DNA from: JBLZUR01 sp048565625
Lineage (GTDB): Bacteria; Pseudomonadota; Alphaproteobacteria; Sphingomonadales; Sphingomonadaceae
NCBI RefSeq assembly: GCF_048565625.1
Contig: NZ_JBLZUR010000002.1
Coordinates: 1,054,001 to 1,118,000 of the forward strand
DNA: 64,000 nucleotides
Direction: 5' to 3'
A program made the position numbers and the translations under genes. Within the stretch, counting starts at the first letter, position 1, and every line of letters begins with the position of its first letter. Positions 52,267-61,413 of the stretch are shown here, piece by piece. The notes under the pieces are model-generated. The model did no database searches. It was not told the DNA's origin and saw only the letters and a program-made list of their open reading frames with translations.

Positions 52267-52985
52267 TTCTCGTCTCCTTCGGAAGTGACGGGCCAGGCGC
52301 CGATCTGGTTCAGGAAGCCGAACCAGTCCTCCATGTGCCAGGTGTAGGCGATCTGCGTGCCGTGGAAGGTGTGGAACTCGTGCAGGCGAATGGCGTAGGA
52401 TTTGCCGGTCGCGGCTACTCCGAAGAAATCTTGCGAGTGCGTGCCGCGCATCTCGGCGCGGACGGCCGCCTTGTCGTCGCCAAATACGACGTCCTTGATC
52501 TCGATCGTGAGATCGGGAAGCGCCTGGCGTACGCCGGCGATGAACCGCTTCATCGGCTCGCGTCCCGGCGCCTGTCCCTGGTTACGCGGTTCCTCGTCCC
52601 AATCGACGGCGATCGCGTGGTCGAGCTGGGCCGCATCGCCGGTAGAGAACACGCCGTAGAAGCGTTGGAGCGCTTCCAGACGCGCGGCTTGCGTCGCAGT
52701 CTTCGTAACGGTTGTTGTGGTCATAAGACTGTCTTCCTCGTGAATGTCGTTTGTGGATATGCGCCCGGTCAGAGTTGTGACGGCGCGATTGACGATGGGC
52801 TGGGCGATAAGGAGCGCCGGAAACGCCACGACCCAGGCGCTCGCCCAGGCCGAGATCCAGACACAGAAGGCGGGCAGCGCTCCAGCTACTCTCACGATCG
52901 CGACGAAGGCCACGAGACCGCTCATCAGGAGCGAGAGCAGGACGGGACGTAGCAACGCCTCCAGTCTGGAGTTGGGAGCAAACAC
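52263..52985 (-). CDS. DUF2798-like membrane domain fused in frame to a SnoaL/ester-cyclase-like protein
   Basis: A 240-codon frame with two unrelated parts. Residues 1-80 have two membrane segments (VLLSLLMSGLVAFVAIVRV, WASAWVVAFPALLIAQPIVN) like DUF2798. Residues 88-240 (from MTTTTVTKTATQ, ATG at 52724) form a SnoaL/NTF2-like domain (LQRFYGVFSTGDAAQLDHAI, MRGTHSQDFFGVAATG). GAGGAAGAC upstream of 52724 looks like a ribosome site, so the SnoaL protein may also be made alone. Either a real fusion or loss of the stop between two genes. Confidence 0.75.
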   Translation of the reverse strand: MFAPNSRLEALLRPVLLSLLMSGLVAFVAIVRVAGALPAFCVWISAWASAWVVAFPALLIAQPIVNRAVTTLTGRISTNDIHEEDSLMTTTTVTKTATQAARLEALQRFYGVFSTGDAAQLDHAIAVDWDEEPRNQGQAPGREPMKRFIAGVRQALPDLTIEIKDVVFGDDKAAVRAEMRGTHSQDFFGVAATGKSYAIRLHEFHTFHGTQIAYTWHMEDWFGFLNQIGAWPVTSEGDEK

Positions 52986-53008
52986 CGTGACGGTCCGGTG
53001 CGCTCGGC

Positions 53009-53935
53009 TCAGTCGCGCGGCTTGAAGATGATCTTGCCCTTCGCCTCGCCGGCTGCCTGCCGGGCAAAGGCCTCCGCGCCGTTCTCGAGACCGACCATCC
53101 GGTCGAGGCGCACCTTCACTCCGTGATCGGCGCGCTCCGCGACATGGCCGAGCTTGGTGGCATCGGACATGTGAAAGACGAACTTTGCTTCGACACCGGC
53201 TTGGCGCGCGCGTTCCTCGTCCGGCGGCATTGGCGTGGCGATGAGCGTACCGCCCTGCTTGAGCACCTTCAGCGAGCGCTCCTCGACATCACCCCCGACC
53301 GTGTCGATGACCAGATCGATGTCGGACAGTTCGTCCTCGAAACGCTGGTTCTGGTAGTCGATCACCTTCGTGGCGCCGAGGCCGCGGACATAGTCGGCAT
53401 CGGCACCCGACGCGGTGACGAACACATCTGCGCCCGCCTGGACCGCGAGCTGTGTAGCGAAGGCACCGACAGGGCCTGCTGCGCCATGAACGAGCACTCG
53501 CTGGCCCGGGGCTACAGCAAACTCCTCGAACAGGATCTGCCAGGCCGTCCCGCCGATCGTGACGAGGCCCGCGCTCTCCGCGAGCGGCATCGACGTCGGT
53601 GCGCGCACCAGCTGATCGGCCGCAACCACGGCGAACTCGGCAAAGGCGCCGCCCTTGGACGGGTCGAGCCTGGCGATGACCTCGTCCCCGGTCTTCCAGT
53701 CCGAGACGCCGTCGCCGACCGTCTCGATCGTGCCTGAGATGTCGGTGCCCGGCACATAGGGAAAAGCGACCGGAAAGAAATCTGTCATGTAGCCGGCATG
53801 GATCTTGGTATCGAGCGGATTGACCGCCGCGCCAGCGACCTTGACGAGCACTTCGCTCGTCGCAGCCTGTGGCACAGGACGTTCGGCAACGGCCGGCACC
53901 TGTCCATAGTCGGTGTATTCCAGGGTCTTCATCAT
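53009..53935 (-). CDS. Quinone oxidoreductase-like MDR enzyme
   Basis: A 308-residue zinc-independent MDR (quinone oxidoreductase/zeta-crystallin type): LEYTDYGQVP, VAGAAVNPLDTKIHAG, YVPGTDISGTIETVGDG, cofactor VHGAAGPVGAFATQLA. These reduce quinones or alpha,beta-unsaturated carbonyls with NADPH. AAGGAGC precedes the ATG pair at 53935/53932. It is the first gene of the minus-strand cargo operon and divergent from LysR 2, which probably controls it. Confidence 0.9.
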   Translation of the reverse strand: MMKTLEYTDYGQVPAVAERPVPQAATSEVLVKVAGAAVNPLDTKIHAGYMTDFFPVAFPYVPGTDISGTIETVGDGVSDWKTGDEVIARLDPSKGGAFAEFAVVAADQLVRAPTSMPLAESAGLVTIGGTAWQILFEEFAVAPGQRVLVHGAAGPVGAFATQLAVQAGADVFVTASGADADYVRGLGATKVIDYQNQRFEDELSDIDLVIDTVGGDVEERSLKVLKQGGTLIATPMPPDEERARQAGVEAKFVFHMSDATKLGHVAERADHGVKVRLDRMVGLENGAEAFARQAAGEAKGKIIFKPRD

Positions 53936-53991
53936 GACTTGCTCCTTGATCATGCGATCAATGTGGCAAGCCAACCATCATTGCGTAAGTC

Positions 53992-54014
53992 GATAATCAT
54001 GATACTACATTATC
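53992..54014. promoter_or_regulatory. LysR-type box between the MDR gene and LysR 2
   Basis: GATAAT and ATTATC form a perfect inverted repeat with an 11-base spacer, matching the T-N11-A LysR recognition rule. It lies in the 121-base divergent promoter region, 43 bases before the LysR start. Confidence 0.78.
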
Positions 54015-54056
54015 AGCAGTGGTTATATACGAGTTGGTGAAGGCGGTCTGTGGGCC

Positions 54057-55043
54057 ATGAATCTCAGCAGTATTGATCTTAATCTGCTTGTCGGCTTCGA
54101 AGCGCTCATGGCCGAGCGCAACGTCACCCGCGCCGCGGCACGGGTCGGACGCACGCAGCCCGCGATGAGCGGCACGCTGGCCCGGCTGCGCGAGTTGATG
54201 GAGGACGAACTCTTCATCCGCACGGCGGACGGTCTTCAGCCCACGCCCCGCGCGCTCGAACTGCATGAACCCGTGGGCAAGGCGCTGGCGCAGATCGAGG
54301 CGGCGTTCTCGTTTCGCGACCGCTTCGTGCCGGAGACCGCCGAGATGGCGTTCACCATCGCGATGTCGAATCCGCCCACGATCTCGCTCCTTCCCGCGTT
54401 GTTCGAGGAACTGACGCGAGCCGCGCCGGGCATCACCATGCATGTGCGCGGCTTCGACGATCGCGACGAGGCGATCGCGCTCCTAGACAGCGGCGTGGTC
54501 GACGTCGCGATTGGCGTCCCGCCGACCGAGAAGGCCGGTCGGATTCTTTCGCGGCCGCTGTTCGAGGACGGCTTCGTCACGATGATGCGCGCCGGCCACC
54601 CTGCAGCGTCGAGCACATTGACCCGGACCACTTTCCTCGCCTGGCCGCATGTCCTCTTCTCACCTGAGGACGATCGGTTCGGGATTGTCGACGAACGTCT
54701 CGAGAAGCTGGGCCTGAAGCGCAAACTCGTGCTGACCGTGCCCAATGCCACCGCCGCGGCGCTCGTCGTCGAACGAACCGACGCGCTGTGTACGATGCTG
54801 ACCGGTCTCGCGCTTCAGTTTCAATCAGCCGGCAGGGTGGTTCTCGCCAAGACGCCGCTCGATCTGCCCTCCGCGCCGTTCACGATGAACTGGCACCGCC
54901 GTAATGATGCCAATCTCGCGCAGCGCTGGTTCAGGGGTCTGATCGGCCAGACGGCGATGAAGCGTGATCGTTCGCCCGGGCAGACGGCGAGGCAACCCGC
55001 CCCGACAAAGATCCCTCAGACAGATTTGTCCGACAGCCACTGA
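54057..55043 (+). CDS. LysR-type regulator (2)
   Basis: A 328-residue NodD/SyrM-like LysR protein: LNLLVGFEALMAERNVTRAA, RVGRTQPAMSGTLARLREL, DELFIRTADGLQPTPRA, then an effector domain (AIGVPPTEKAGRILSRPLFE). Divergent from the MDR-SnoaL-SDR operon with a perfect LysR box in between. Its 3' end overlaps the hydrolase gene by 28 bases. Confidence 0.9.
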   Translation: MNLSSIDLNLLVGFEALMAERNVTRAAARVGRTQPAMSGTLARLRELMEDELFIRTADGLQPTPRALELHEPVGKALAQIEAAFSFRDRFVPETAEMAFTIAMSNPPTISLLPALFEELTRAAPGITMHVRGFDDRDEAIALLDSGVVDVAIGVPPTEKAGRILSRPLFEDGFVTMMRAGHPAASSTLTRTTFLAWPHVLFSPEDDRFGIVDERLEKLGLKRKLVLTVPNATAAALVVERTDALCTMLTGLALQFQSAGRVVLAKTPLDLPSAPFTMNWHRRNDANLAQRWFRGLIGQTAMKRDRSPGQTARQPAPTKIPQTDLSDSH

Positions 55044-56023
55044 GCGATGGCGCGATTGGTGCCGTCGGGGTCTTCGAGCGCGAGTTGGTGAGCGGCATCG
55101 ATGATCACCTCGGTTAGATCGCTGCAGTCCTCGCGCATAGGTTGAGCAAGCGGGCTGCGCACGGTCTCGCAGACATCGTCGCGCGCGCCATGGAGGAACA
55201 GGACCGGCATCGCGAGACGCCCGAAATCATGCGCCTCTCGCGCATATTCCATGTTTGCATCGTCGTTCAGATACCAGGCGATTGGCCCGGAGAAACCGTT
55301 AGCGGCAAAGTCGCGCGCCATTTCCTCGACATACTGATCCTCCAGCAGGAGGTTGTCGCGGGGAATGTGTGCGAGACCGATGCCGCCGAACAGGCCGCCG
55401 CGCTGCCGCGCTGTCGCCGAAAATGCCGGACCACGCGTAGCGGACAGTGGTTTGCTGGGTTGAAAGACGAGGCGCAGGATGCCGGCGGGGTCTGCTTCCA
55501 TGGTGCGCGCGACGGGGGTGAAGCGTTCGCGAAAAGCGAGCCAATAATCCCATTGACCGACAGGGAAGTCCTCGGCCGAGTAGATCTCGCGATCGAGCAG
55601 CGGAACGAGCGCCGGCAGCGCGAAGCCGCGCGCGAGATAGGGGATGCTGGCGCTCGCAACGCCACGACAGCGCTCGGGATAGTGCGCAGCAAGCGCCCAG
55701 ACCACGGGGCTGCCCCAGTCGTGCCCGATCCAGACTGCCGGCGCACCGCCGAGGCTGTCATGCAGCTCGACAAGGTCGGCGACCGTTTCTCGGTTGGCGT
55801 AGGCGGCGACGTTGTTCGGGACCGACGAGGCCCCGTAGCCGCGCATCCAGGGTGCGATGCAGCGCCAGCCTTGCGCGACGAAATATTCGATCTGGCGGAT
55901 CCAGACGAATGGCGCCTCGGGCCAGCCATGAACGAAGATCATCAGCGGGCCGTCGGACGGACCTGCCTGCAGATAGGCGGTACGATGCCTGTCGGTCTCG
56001 AACGTCTTTCTATCGATCATCAT
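55016..56023 (-). CDS. Alpha/beta hydrolase, epoxide-hydrolase-like
   Basis: A 335-residue hydrolase: oxyanion motif FVHGWPEAP, nucleophile Asp in WIGHDWGSPVV, a lid region, acid in HGARDDV and a C-terminal His (DAAHQLALEDPD). The GHDWG nucleophile motif fits epoxide hydrolases and related dehalogenases rather than esterases. Start chosen at the ATG pair 56023/56020 after AGGTGAG; the longer frame upstream has no family sequence. Confidence 0.85.
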   Translation of the reverse strand: MMIDRKTFETDRHRTAYLQAGPSDGPLMIFVHGWPEAPFVWIRQIEYFVAQGWRCIAPWMRGYGASSVPNNVAAYANRETVADLVELHDSLGGAPAVWIGHDWGSPVVWALAAHYPERCRGVASASIPYLARGFALPALVPLLDREIYSAEDFPVGQWDYWLAFRERFTPVARTMEADPAGILRLVFQPSKPLSATRGPAFSATARQRGGLFGGIGLAHIPRDNLLLEDQYVEEMARDFAANGFSGPIAWYLNDDANMEYAREAHDFGRLAMPVLFLHGARDDVCETVRSPLAQPMREDCSDLTEVIIDAAHQLALEDPDGTNRAIAQWLSDKSV

Positions 56024-56087
56024 CTCACCTGATCCTTTGCATGCACGATGGCCGTGACAACCGTCACCCTGGCACACGCAGCGTCGT

Positions 56088-56909
56088 TCAGGCCTGAAGG
56101 CCGAACTGCTCACTGATTGAAGCTGCGAAGGCCGCGTCGTCCGTCTTGCGTCGAATCGCGAGCAGTTGCTGTGCGTCCTCGCCCGCTTCGAAGCGCAGTC
56201 GGTCGGTCGTGTCAGTCGCAGCGGCGTGGACGACCGCGGCGATGGCGTCCGCGGGCGACGCGCCCGCAGTGAGTTCACTGAACACTTGCATCACCTGCGC
56301 GACGGTGGGCTGATATTCGGCGAGCGTTTCGTCATTGCTGAAGGCAAGCGACCGTCCGGCAAAATCGGTGGCAATCTGTCCCGGCTCGACGATCTTCACG
56401 CGCACGCCGATCGGTGCCAGCTCATAGGCGAGTGCCTCCGAGAAGCCTTCGACCGCGTATTTCGAACTGTGGTACAGCGTACCAAGCGGGAAGGCGACGC
56501 GACCGCCCATCGACGAGATGTTGACGATCGTTCCCGAGCGATGGTGTCGGAAATGGGGGAGCAGCGCCTTCGTCGTCTCGATCATCCCGAACAGGTTCAC
56601 ATCGAACTGACGGCGGATCTCGTCGGACGACGTCGCCTCCAGCACGCCATAGGCGCCGTACCCCGCATTGTTGAGCAGCACGTCGATTTGTCCGAAGGTG
56701 TCGATACCGGCCGTGATCGCGCTGGTGATCGAGGATAGCTCCTCGACGTCGAGCCGTGCGACGAGGACGTTGTCGAGCGTATTCAACTCGGTTTCCGCGT
56801 GAGGTGAGCGCATGGTGGCTACCACATTCCAGCCTTGTGACTGGAACAGCTTGGCGCTCGCGCGACCCAGACCACTGGATGCGCCTGTGATGAGAACGGT
56901 CTTGGACAT
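56088..56909 (-). CDS. Short-chain dehydrogenase/reductase (SDR 3)
   Basis: A 273-residue SDR: TVLITGASSGLGRASA, NNAGYGAYG, YHSSKYAVEGFSEAL and a C-terminal EAGEDAQQLLAIRRK stretch as in retinol-dehydrogenase-like oxidoreductases. ATG at 56909 with AAGGAGT upstream. It follows the SRPBCC gene by 28 bases and precedes the hydrolase gene by 64, so these three probably form one transcript. Confidence 0.87.
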   Translation of the reverse strand: MSKTVLITGASSGLGRASAKLFQSQGWNVVATMRSPHAETELNTLDNVLVARLDVEELSSITSAITAGIDTFGQIDVLLNNAGYGAYGVLEATSSDEIRRQFDVNLFGMIETTKALLPHFRHHRSGTIVNISSMGGRVAFPLGTLYHSSKYAVEGFSEALAYELAPIGVRVKIVEPGQIATDFAGRSLAFSNDETLAEYQPTVAQVMQVFSELTAGASPADAIAAVVHAAATDTTDRLRFEAGEDAQQLLAIRRKTDDAAFAASISEQFGLQA

Positions 56910-56937
56910 TGATGGACTCCTTATCGTGGCGTGTCGT

Positions 56938-57492
56938 TCAAATTCGAGCGGGCGCGGCAAGCGACGGCCTTGGCAAAACGGCCGTTCGGCGCTCCGCAAA
57001 ATGCGCGATGATGTTCGTCATGCAGACGTCCATGTAGCCCTTCCACTGCGTGCTCACGAACAGACGGAGCGGAACCTTGGCGAGCCGATTTCTCGCGCGG
57101 AAGGTGTAGGTCCAGCGAACCTCGGTGCCGTGATTTGCCTCGGCAAACCAGAACTCGCCCCGCGCCTCGATCATCAGGTGCTTCAGCGCGAAGCTTGGGT
57201 CGCTAACCCTGTAGGCGAAGTATTGCGGCCGGTCGTAATGGGTAACACCCTCACGCACATGGCTTCCGTCAAGCAGATGGACGGTCCGCCGCGAGCCCGG
57301 CTGATCCCATGGGCCGGTGATGTCGGACGTGTGCGAAATTCCGGGCAAAAGACGATAGCCGGTAAGGATCTTCGGAAGGACATCCTCGGCAGCGACGAAG
57401 TCGAAGACGTCGCGGGTCGCGCCGGGAACGCGAGCCTCGCGCGTTACCGCAACGTCGTTCGGATCGCGGACGGGATCGGCAGTGCGGGTCAT
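56938..57492 (-). CDS. SRPBCC-family protein
   Basis: A 184-residue START/Bet v1-like protein: VTREARVPGATRDVFDFVA, GPWDQPGSRRTVHLLDGSHV, EVRWTYTFRARNRLAKVPLRLF. Such folds bind hydrophobic ligands or act as polyketide cyclases. ATG at 57492 with GAAACTGGAGA upstream. Function unknown; the neighbourhood suggests hydrophobic substrates. Confidence 0.8.
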   Translation of the reverse strand: MTRTADPVRDPNDVAVTREARVPGATRDVFDFVAAEDVLPKILTGYRLLPGISHTSDITGPWDQPGSRRTVHLLDGSHVREGVTHYDRPQYFAYRVSDPSFALKHLMIEARGEFWFAEANHGTEVRWTYTFRARNRLAKVPLRLFVSTQWKGYMDVCMTNIIAHFAERRTAVLPRPSLAAPARI

Positions 57493-57702
57493 GGCGCATC
57501 TCCAGTTTCTGCGTCGGAGATTATGTCCTCGCCGGACGGCGAATAGAGGCGCGATTGGAACTGATCGTTCCACCAGAGAGACAGTTAGTTCCTGCTCCGC
57601 GTTCCGCGAGTGAAACGGCGCGTTCAAAATCCGCGGCTAGTGCAAGCACGGCGGCCCCTTAGCTTGCAGGTCGATCCAAACTTCGACCGCGAAGGACACG
57701 CC

Positions 57703-58176
57703 ATGATCTATTCGACCGCCACCGTCCCGGTGAATTCCGAAGGCGAAATTCCTCTGACCCGCGACCAGGTCTGGAAAGGCCTCGAGCGCAAGGCGCGCGA
57801 TGCGCGGCTGTTCCTGCCGCCCGGCGTCTGCACGCGTTGCGAGGTGACCGAAGAAAGCGCTACCCATTTGGTGCGCGAGGCGACCATCGCGAAGGAAGAT
57901 GTGCGCGAGATCATTGTGCTCGAGCCGCAGTCCAAGGTGACATTCTTCCAAGCCAGCGGCCCGCGCGAAGGCGCGATTATCAACGAGCTGTTCGAGGACG
58001 ATGAAGGCGCGCTGCAGCTCAAATTCTACTCCTATCTGGGTCTGCGCGGCAAAGAGCCTGGCGGACCGGAAGAACAGGCCGAACAGAAGCAATTCGACAG
58101 CGACAAGGGCTACAAAGCGGCACTTCTGTCGACCCTGAAGCGAACGCGCGAGATGCTGGCCGACGGCGCGCTGTAG
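57703..58176 (+). CDS. DUF1857/AtaL-like SRPBCC protein
   Basis: A 157-residue protein: YSTATVPVNSEGEIPLTRDQVWKGLERK (in blocks), REATIAKEDVREIIVLEP, VTFFQASGPREGAIINELFE. It belongs to the AtaL-like/DUF1857 group of ligand-binding folds. Start at 57703 after GAAGGAC. Divergent from the SRPBCC gene across about 210 bases that should hold both promoters. Confidence 0.82.
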   Translation: MIYSTATVPVNSEGEIPLTRDQVWKGLERKARDARLFLPPGVCTRCEVTEESATHLVREATIAKEDVREIIVLEPQSKVTFFQASGPREGAIINELFEDDEGALQLKFYSYLGLRGKEPGGPEEQAEQKQFDSDKGYKAALLSTLKRTREMLADGAL

Positions 58177-58279
58177 AAGCGCGCTACCCCATCGAGTAAG
58201 TCAGCCTCTTGAAAACGGAACCATGTTCCGTATCTACATCCCCTGACTCGGCGACGTTGCCGGGGCCAAGGAATTGCCA

Positions 58280-59224
58280 ATGCCAGCACATGCCAATCCC
58301 ACAATTCGCTCAACCGCCATGGACCTCGCGCCCGCGCTGTCCATGGGACCTCTCTCGCTGCCGATCAAAGGGCGCGGCGAGGATCTGACCTATCGCGTCA
58401 CCGCGCCTGCCGAAGGCGACAGCCTGCCCGTCATTATGTTCTCGCACGGCAACGGCCAGTCGCTTTACACCTACGGTCCGCTCGTCAATTACTGGGCCTC
58501 GCACGGGTTTGCGGTGATCAATCCGACCCATCTCGATTCCCGGATGATCGCGCTCGCCGGCGACGATCCGCGTCGGTCCCAGCTCTGGCGGCTCCGCGAG
58601 CAGGACATTCTCGCCCTGCTCGACAATCTCGATGCGGTCGAGCAGGCGGTTCCGTTCATCAAGGGCCGGATCGATCGGGACCGCATCGCGGTGGCGGGCC
58701 ACTCCTGGGGTGCTCAGACGGCCAGCATGTTCCTCGGCGCCACCCATCCCGACCCCGACGACGGCTCGACCGTTTCGCTGCGCGACGCGCGGGTAAAGGC
58801 CGGCGTGCTGTTCGCAGTGCCAGGCACGGGCGGAGAAAACCTGAGCGCGTTCGCCGCCCAAAACTTCCCGTTTATGCACCCGGACTTCTCGGGGCTCGAG
58901 ACCCCGACGCTGGTGGTCGCAGGCGACAACGACAACGGCGCGATGACGGTGCGCGGACCCGAATGGTGGCGCGAAGCCTACGATCTCAGCCCTGGCGCCA
59001 AGGCTCTGTTCGAAGTCAGCGGCGGCGAGCATTCGCTCGGCGGTATTCCGAACTACGAAGCCCGGGAGACAACGGACGAGGATCCGGCTCGGGTCGCCGC
59101 TGTCCAGCAGCTCTCGGCCGCCTTCCTGCTCAGCATTCTGTCGGGCTCGGAAGCGGCGTGGAAGTCGGCAGTGAGCGACATCAGTGGTGCCGCCGTCCCA
59201 AAGGGATTCATCGAACAGAAATGA
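58280..59224 (+). CDS. Alpha/beta hydrolase, chlorophyllase/PAF-acetylhydrolase-like
   Basis: A 314-residue hydrolase: VIMFSHGNGQSLYTYGPL, nucleophile Ser in VAGHSWGAQTASM, acid in LVVAGDNDNGAM and His in GGEHSLGG. It is a serine hydrolase of the dienelactone-hydrolase/chlorophyllase superfamily; substrate unknown. AAGGA stands 8 nt before the ATG at 58280; TTG at 58274 is an alternative. Confidence 0.83.
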   Translation: MPAHANPTIRSTAMDLAPALSMGPLSLPIKGRGEDLTYRVTAPAEGDSLPVIMFSHGNGQSLYTYGPLVNYWASHGFAVINPTHLDSRMIALAGDDPRRSQLWRLREQDILALLDNLDAVEQAVPFIKGRIDRDRIAVAGHSWGAQTASMFLGATHPDPDDGSTVSLRDARVKAGVLFAVPGTGGENLSAFAAQNFPFMHPDFSGLETPTLVVAGDNDNGAMTVRGPEWWREAYDLSPGAKALFEVSGGEHSLGGIPNYEARETTDEDPARVAAVQQLSAAFLLSILSGSEAAWKSAVSDISGAAVPKGFIEQK

Positions 59225-59277
59225 TCCAGGCCGGGGTCGGCCCCCGCAATCAGTGTTGCGGGCTGACGGAGTGTGCG

Positions 59278-59835
59278 TCAGTCAGCCCGCAGTCCATCGA
59301 TCAGCACCTCCAGCATGCGCTGGCCCAGTCCCGTATCCTCGGGCGAGACAAGCCTGGCCACGGTCTTGACCAGATCGTCAGCTGTTAGACCCTGCCGGAT
59401 CACCGCTGCTTTACGCGCGGTGTCCAGAAGCCCATCCAGGGCCGGGTAGAACCTTTTCTCAAAATGGACCGGCAATCCCGCATAGGCTGGATCGCCCGAA
59501 TGCAGCGCGGCCGAGAAGCCGCGCTTGGTCGCAATGAAGGCCGCGAACCGTCGTAACCATTCGGCCAGCGCTTCGAAGGGCACCCGGGTTGCCGCCAGCT
59601 CGTCAGCCGCGGCCGCGCAGGCATCGATCTCCTGGCGGAAGACCGCAGCGATGAGGTCGGCGCGGGTCGGGAAGCGCCGGTAGAGCGTGCCGACGCCCAC
59701 ACCGGCGGTCTCCGCGATCGTCCGGTTGGGCACGTCGATCCCTTCGGCCGCGAACAGCGCACGGGCTGCTTCGATCACCGCCTCCTCGCTGCGACGCGCG
59801 TCCGCACGTAATCCGGATGGCTGTACCATGACCAT
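59278..59835 (-). CDS. TetR-family regulator
   Basis: A 185-residue TetR repressor: ALFAAEGIDVPNRTIAETAG, VGVGTLYRRFPTRADLIAAVF as HTH, then a C-terminal domain of the TetR_C_33-like type. Convergent with the hydrolase gene upstream; it follows the GFA gene in the same direction after 9 bases and may control it. Confidence 0.9.
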   Translation of the reverse strand: MVMVQPSGLRADARRSEEAVIEAARALFAAEGIDVPNRTIAETAGVGVGTLYRRFPTRADLIAAVFRQEIDACAAAADELAATRVPFEALAEWLRRFAAFIATKRGFSAALHSGDPAYAGLPVHFEKRFYPALDGLLDTARKAAVIRQGLTADDLVKTVARLVSPEDTGLGQRMLEVLIDGLRAD

Positions 59836-59844
59836 GTGCGTTCC

Positions 59845-60285
59845 CTAGCCTGCGAGTGCGGCCGCAAATTCCTGCGGCGTCGGCGAAACCTCGAAGCTGG
59901 GTGTGTCATTTCCGATTGTCAGCCAAGGCTGCTTTTGCCGGATCCAGATATGCATGGCAGGCGCAACCTCGCTGCTGCGGTCAAGCGTGCCCACGCGAAG
60001 CACAAGCAAGCTCGGCAGTGCTGGATTGCGATTGGCAATCCGGGTGAGGCAGGCGGCGCATCCAATATGGTCGGACGACATGACCTCCTGTCCCTCGGGC
60101 AGACGAAACGCATGCGCGCTGTCGCTGATAGTAAGCGCGTCCTCAGCCACGATCGCGTGCAGCGCGAACGCGGACCCGCTCCAGGTCTGGCAATCGACAC
60201 AATGGCAGGCATAAGTCAGCGGGAGATCGTCGACCGCCAGCTCGTATCGCACCGCGCCGCAGCGGCAACCACCTTCAAAACTCAT
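59845..60285 (-). CDS. GFA-family zinc protein
   Basis: A 146-residue GFA/CENP-V-type protein: GGCRCGAVRYEL, CHCVDCQTWSGSAF and CAACLTRI supply the Cys residues for two zinc sites. The family includes glutathione-dependent formaldehyde-activating enzyme-like proteins, but most members have unknown reactions. It may add to the carbonyl-detoxifying theme of the cargo. Confidence 0.88.
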   Translation of the reverse strand: MSFEGGCRCGAVRYELAVDDLPLTYACHCVDCQTWSGSAFALHAIVAEDALTISDSAHAFRLPEGQEVMSSDHIGCAACLTRIANRNPALPSLLVLRVGTLDRSSEVAPAMHIWIRQKQPWLTIGNDTPSFEVSPTPQEFAAALAG

Positions 60286-60433
60286 TGAACCTGTCCTTTA
60301 CAATACGTAATTCCAGCGCTGCGCTATTTGTGTGTGGAGCAACGCCAGGTGCTGTCCTGATCTATTTTGCGCGCGAGTAATCGACTCGATGCTTCGGCGA
60401 GAGACCATCAAGCGTGCCGCACTCAGCATGTAT

Positions 60434-61351
60434 TCAGCCTGATTGTCTTGGTGAACTCCCGAACGTCCTTTTGTACGCGAAACCGAAGGCGCTTTGGGAC
60501 ACATAGCCGACCCGGCGTGCAACCTGCTCAACACTGATGTCGTTTCGCGCCAAAAGCTGCTGCGCAAGCATCATCCGCCAATGCCGCAGGTAGTCGAGCG
60601 GGGGGCGTCCTACCTTGCGTGAGAATCGCTCGGAGAAGCCCGATCGGGACATGCCGACCTCGGCCGCAAGACGCGGGACGGTCCATTGCCCTGCCGGATC
60701 GGCATGGATCAATGTGAGCGCCTCACCAACCTGCCGGTCACCCAACGCACCGATCCATCCGACGCAGAATGCTCCTTCCCCTGCGATGAAAACGCGAACG
60801 CCTTCGATCAGGAGCAGCTCGGCCAATCGCATGGCAGCGAGCCTGCTGCCCGGCCGCTCTAGCCGTGCTTCACGGTCGACGAACTCGAGCAGACGAGAGA
60901 TCGACCCCGCTTCGCTGCGATCACCGGCAATCCGATAGAAGGGCGGCAGCGCATCCAGCACGAAGCCCGCGCCCGCGTCATCCAGTCCGACGCTGGAACC
61001 GATCAGCAGCACATCATCGCCGCCGAGGCGCAACGTATCTCCATCGCCCTGCGCGTAAAGCTCTGATCCATCCGCCGGCTCCAGGTGCGGGTCGCTTGCC
61101 ACCACATAGTCGGTGCGCCCGATCAACAGCACGTCACCCTCTTTCAACCATGCGGGTTCCTGGTTCGGAAACAACAGACAGCATGTCCCGCGTACCAGGC
61201 CGATGAACTTGAGCCGATCCCGCGACGCGAAATGCAACGCCCAGTCGCCCGTTGCCTCGAGGCGCGTTGCCTGCGCTGCGCCGGTACCGAAGGCCATCAG
61301 CGCATCGGATAGCGGATCAAGGGCGATTCTGGAGATTCTCGACAAAATCAT
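60434..61351 (-). CDS. AraC-family regulator
   Basis: A 305-residue regulator with an N-terminal cupin-like domain (HFASRDRLKFIGLVRGTCCLL) and a C-terminal double HTH (VPRLAAEVGMSRSGFSERFS, ISVEQVARRVGYVSQSAFGFAYKRTFG). Members of this AraC/cupin_6 group control neighbouring oxidoreductases. It is divergent from SDR 4 across 62 bases. Confidence 0.9.
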   Translation of the reverse strand: MILSRISRIALDPLSDALMAFGTGAAQATRLEATGDWALHFASRDRLKFIGLVRGTCCLLFPNQEPAWLKEGDVLLIGRTDYVVASDPHLEPADGSELYAQGDGDTLRLGGDDVLLIGSSVGLDDAGAGFVLDALPPFYRIAGDRSEAGSISRLLEFVDREARLERPGSRLAAMRLAELLLIEGVRVFIAGEGAFCVGWIGALGDRQVGEALTLIHADPAGQWTVPRLAAEVGMSRSGFSERFSRKVGRPPLDYLRHWRMMLAQQLLARNDISVEQVARRVGYVSQSAFGFAYKRTFGSSPRQSG

Positions 61352-61413
61352 GGCATCTTGAGTGTAGTTAATCCGCCTCCCTCTGACTAGCTTGTTGCGT
61401 AAGGGAGATCAAA

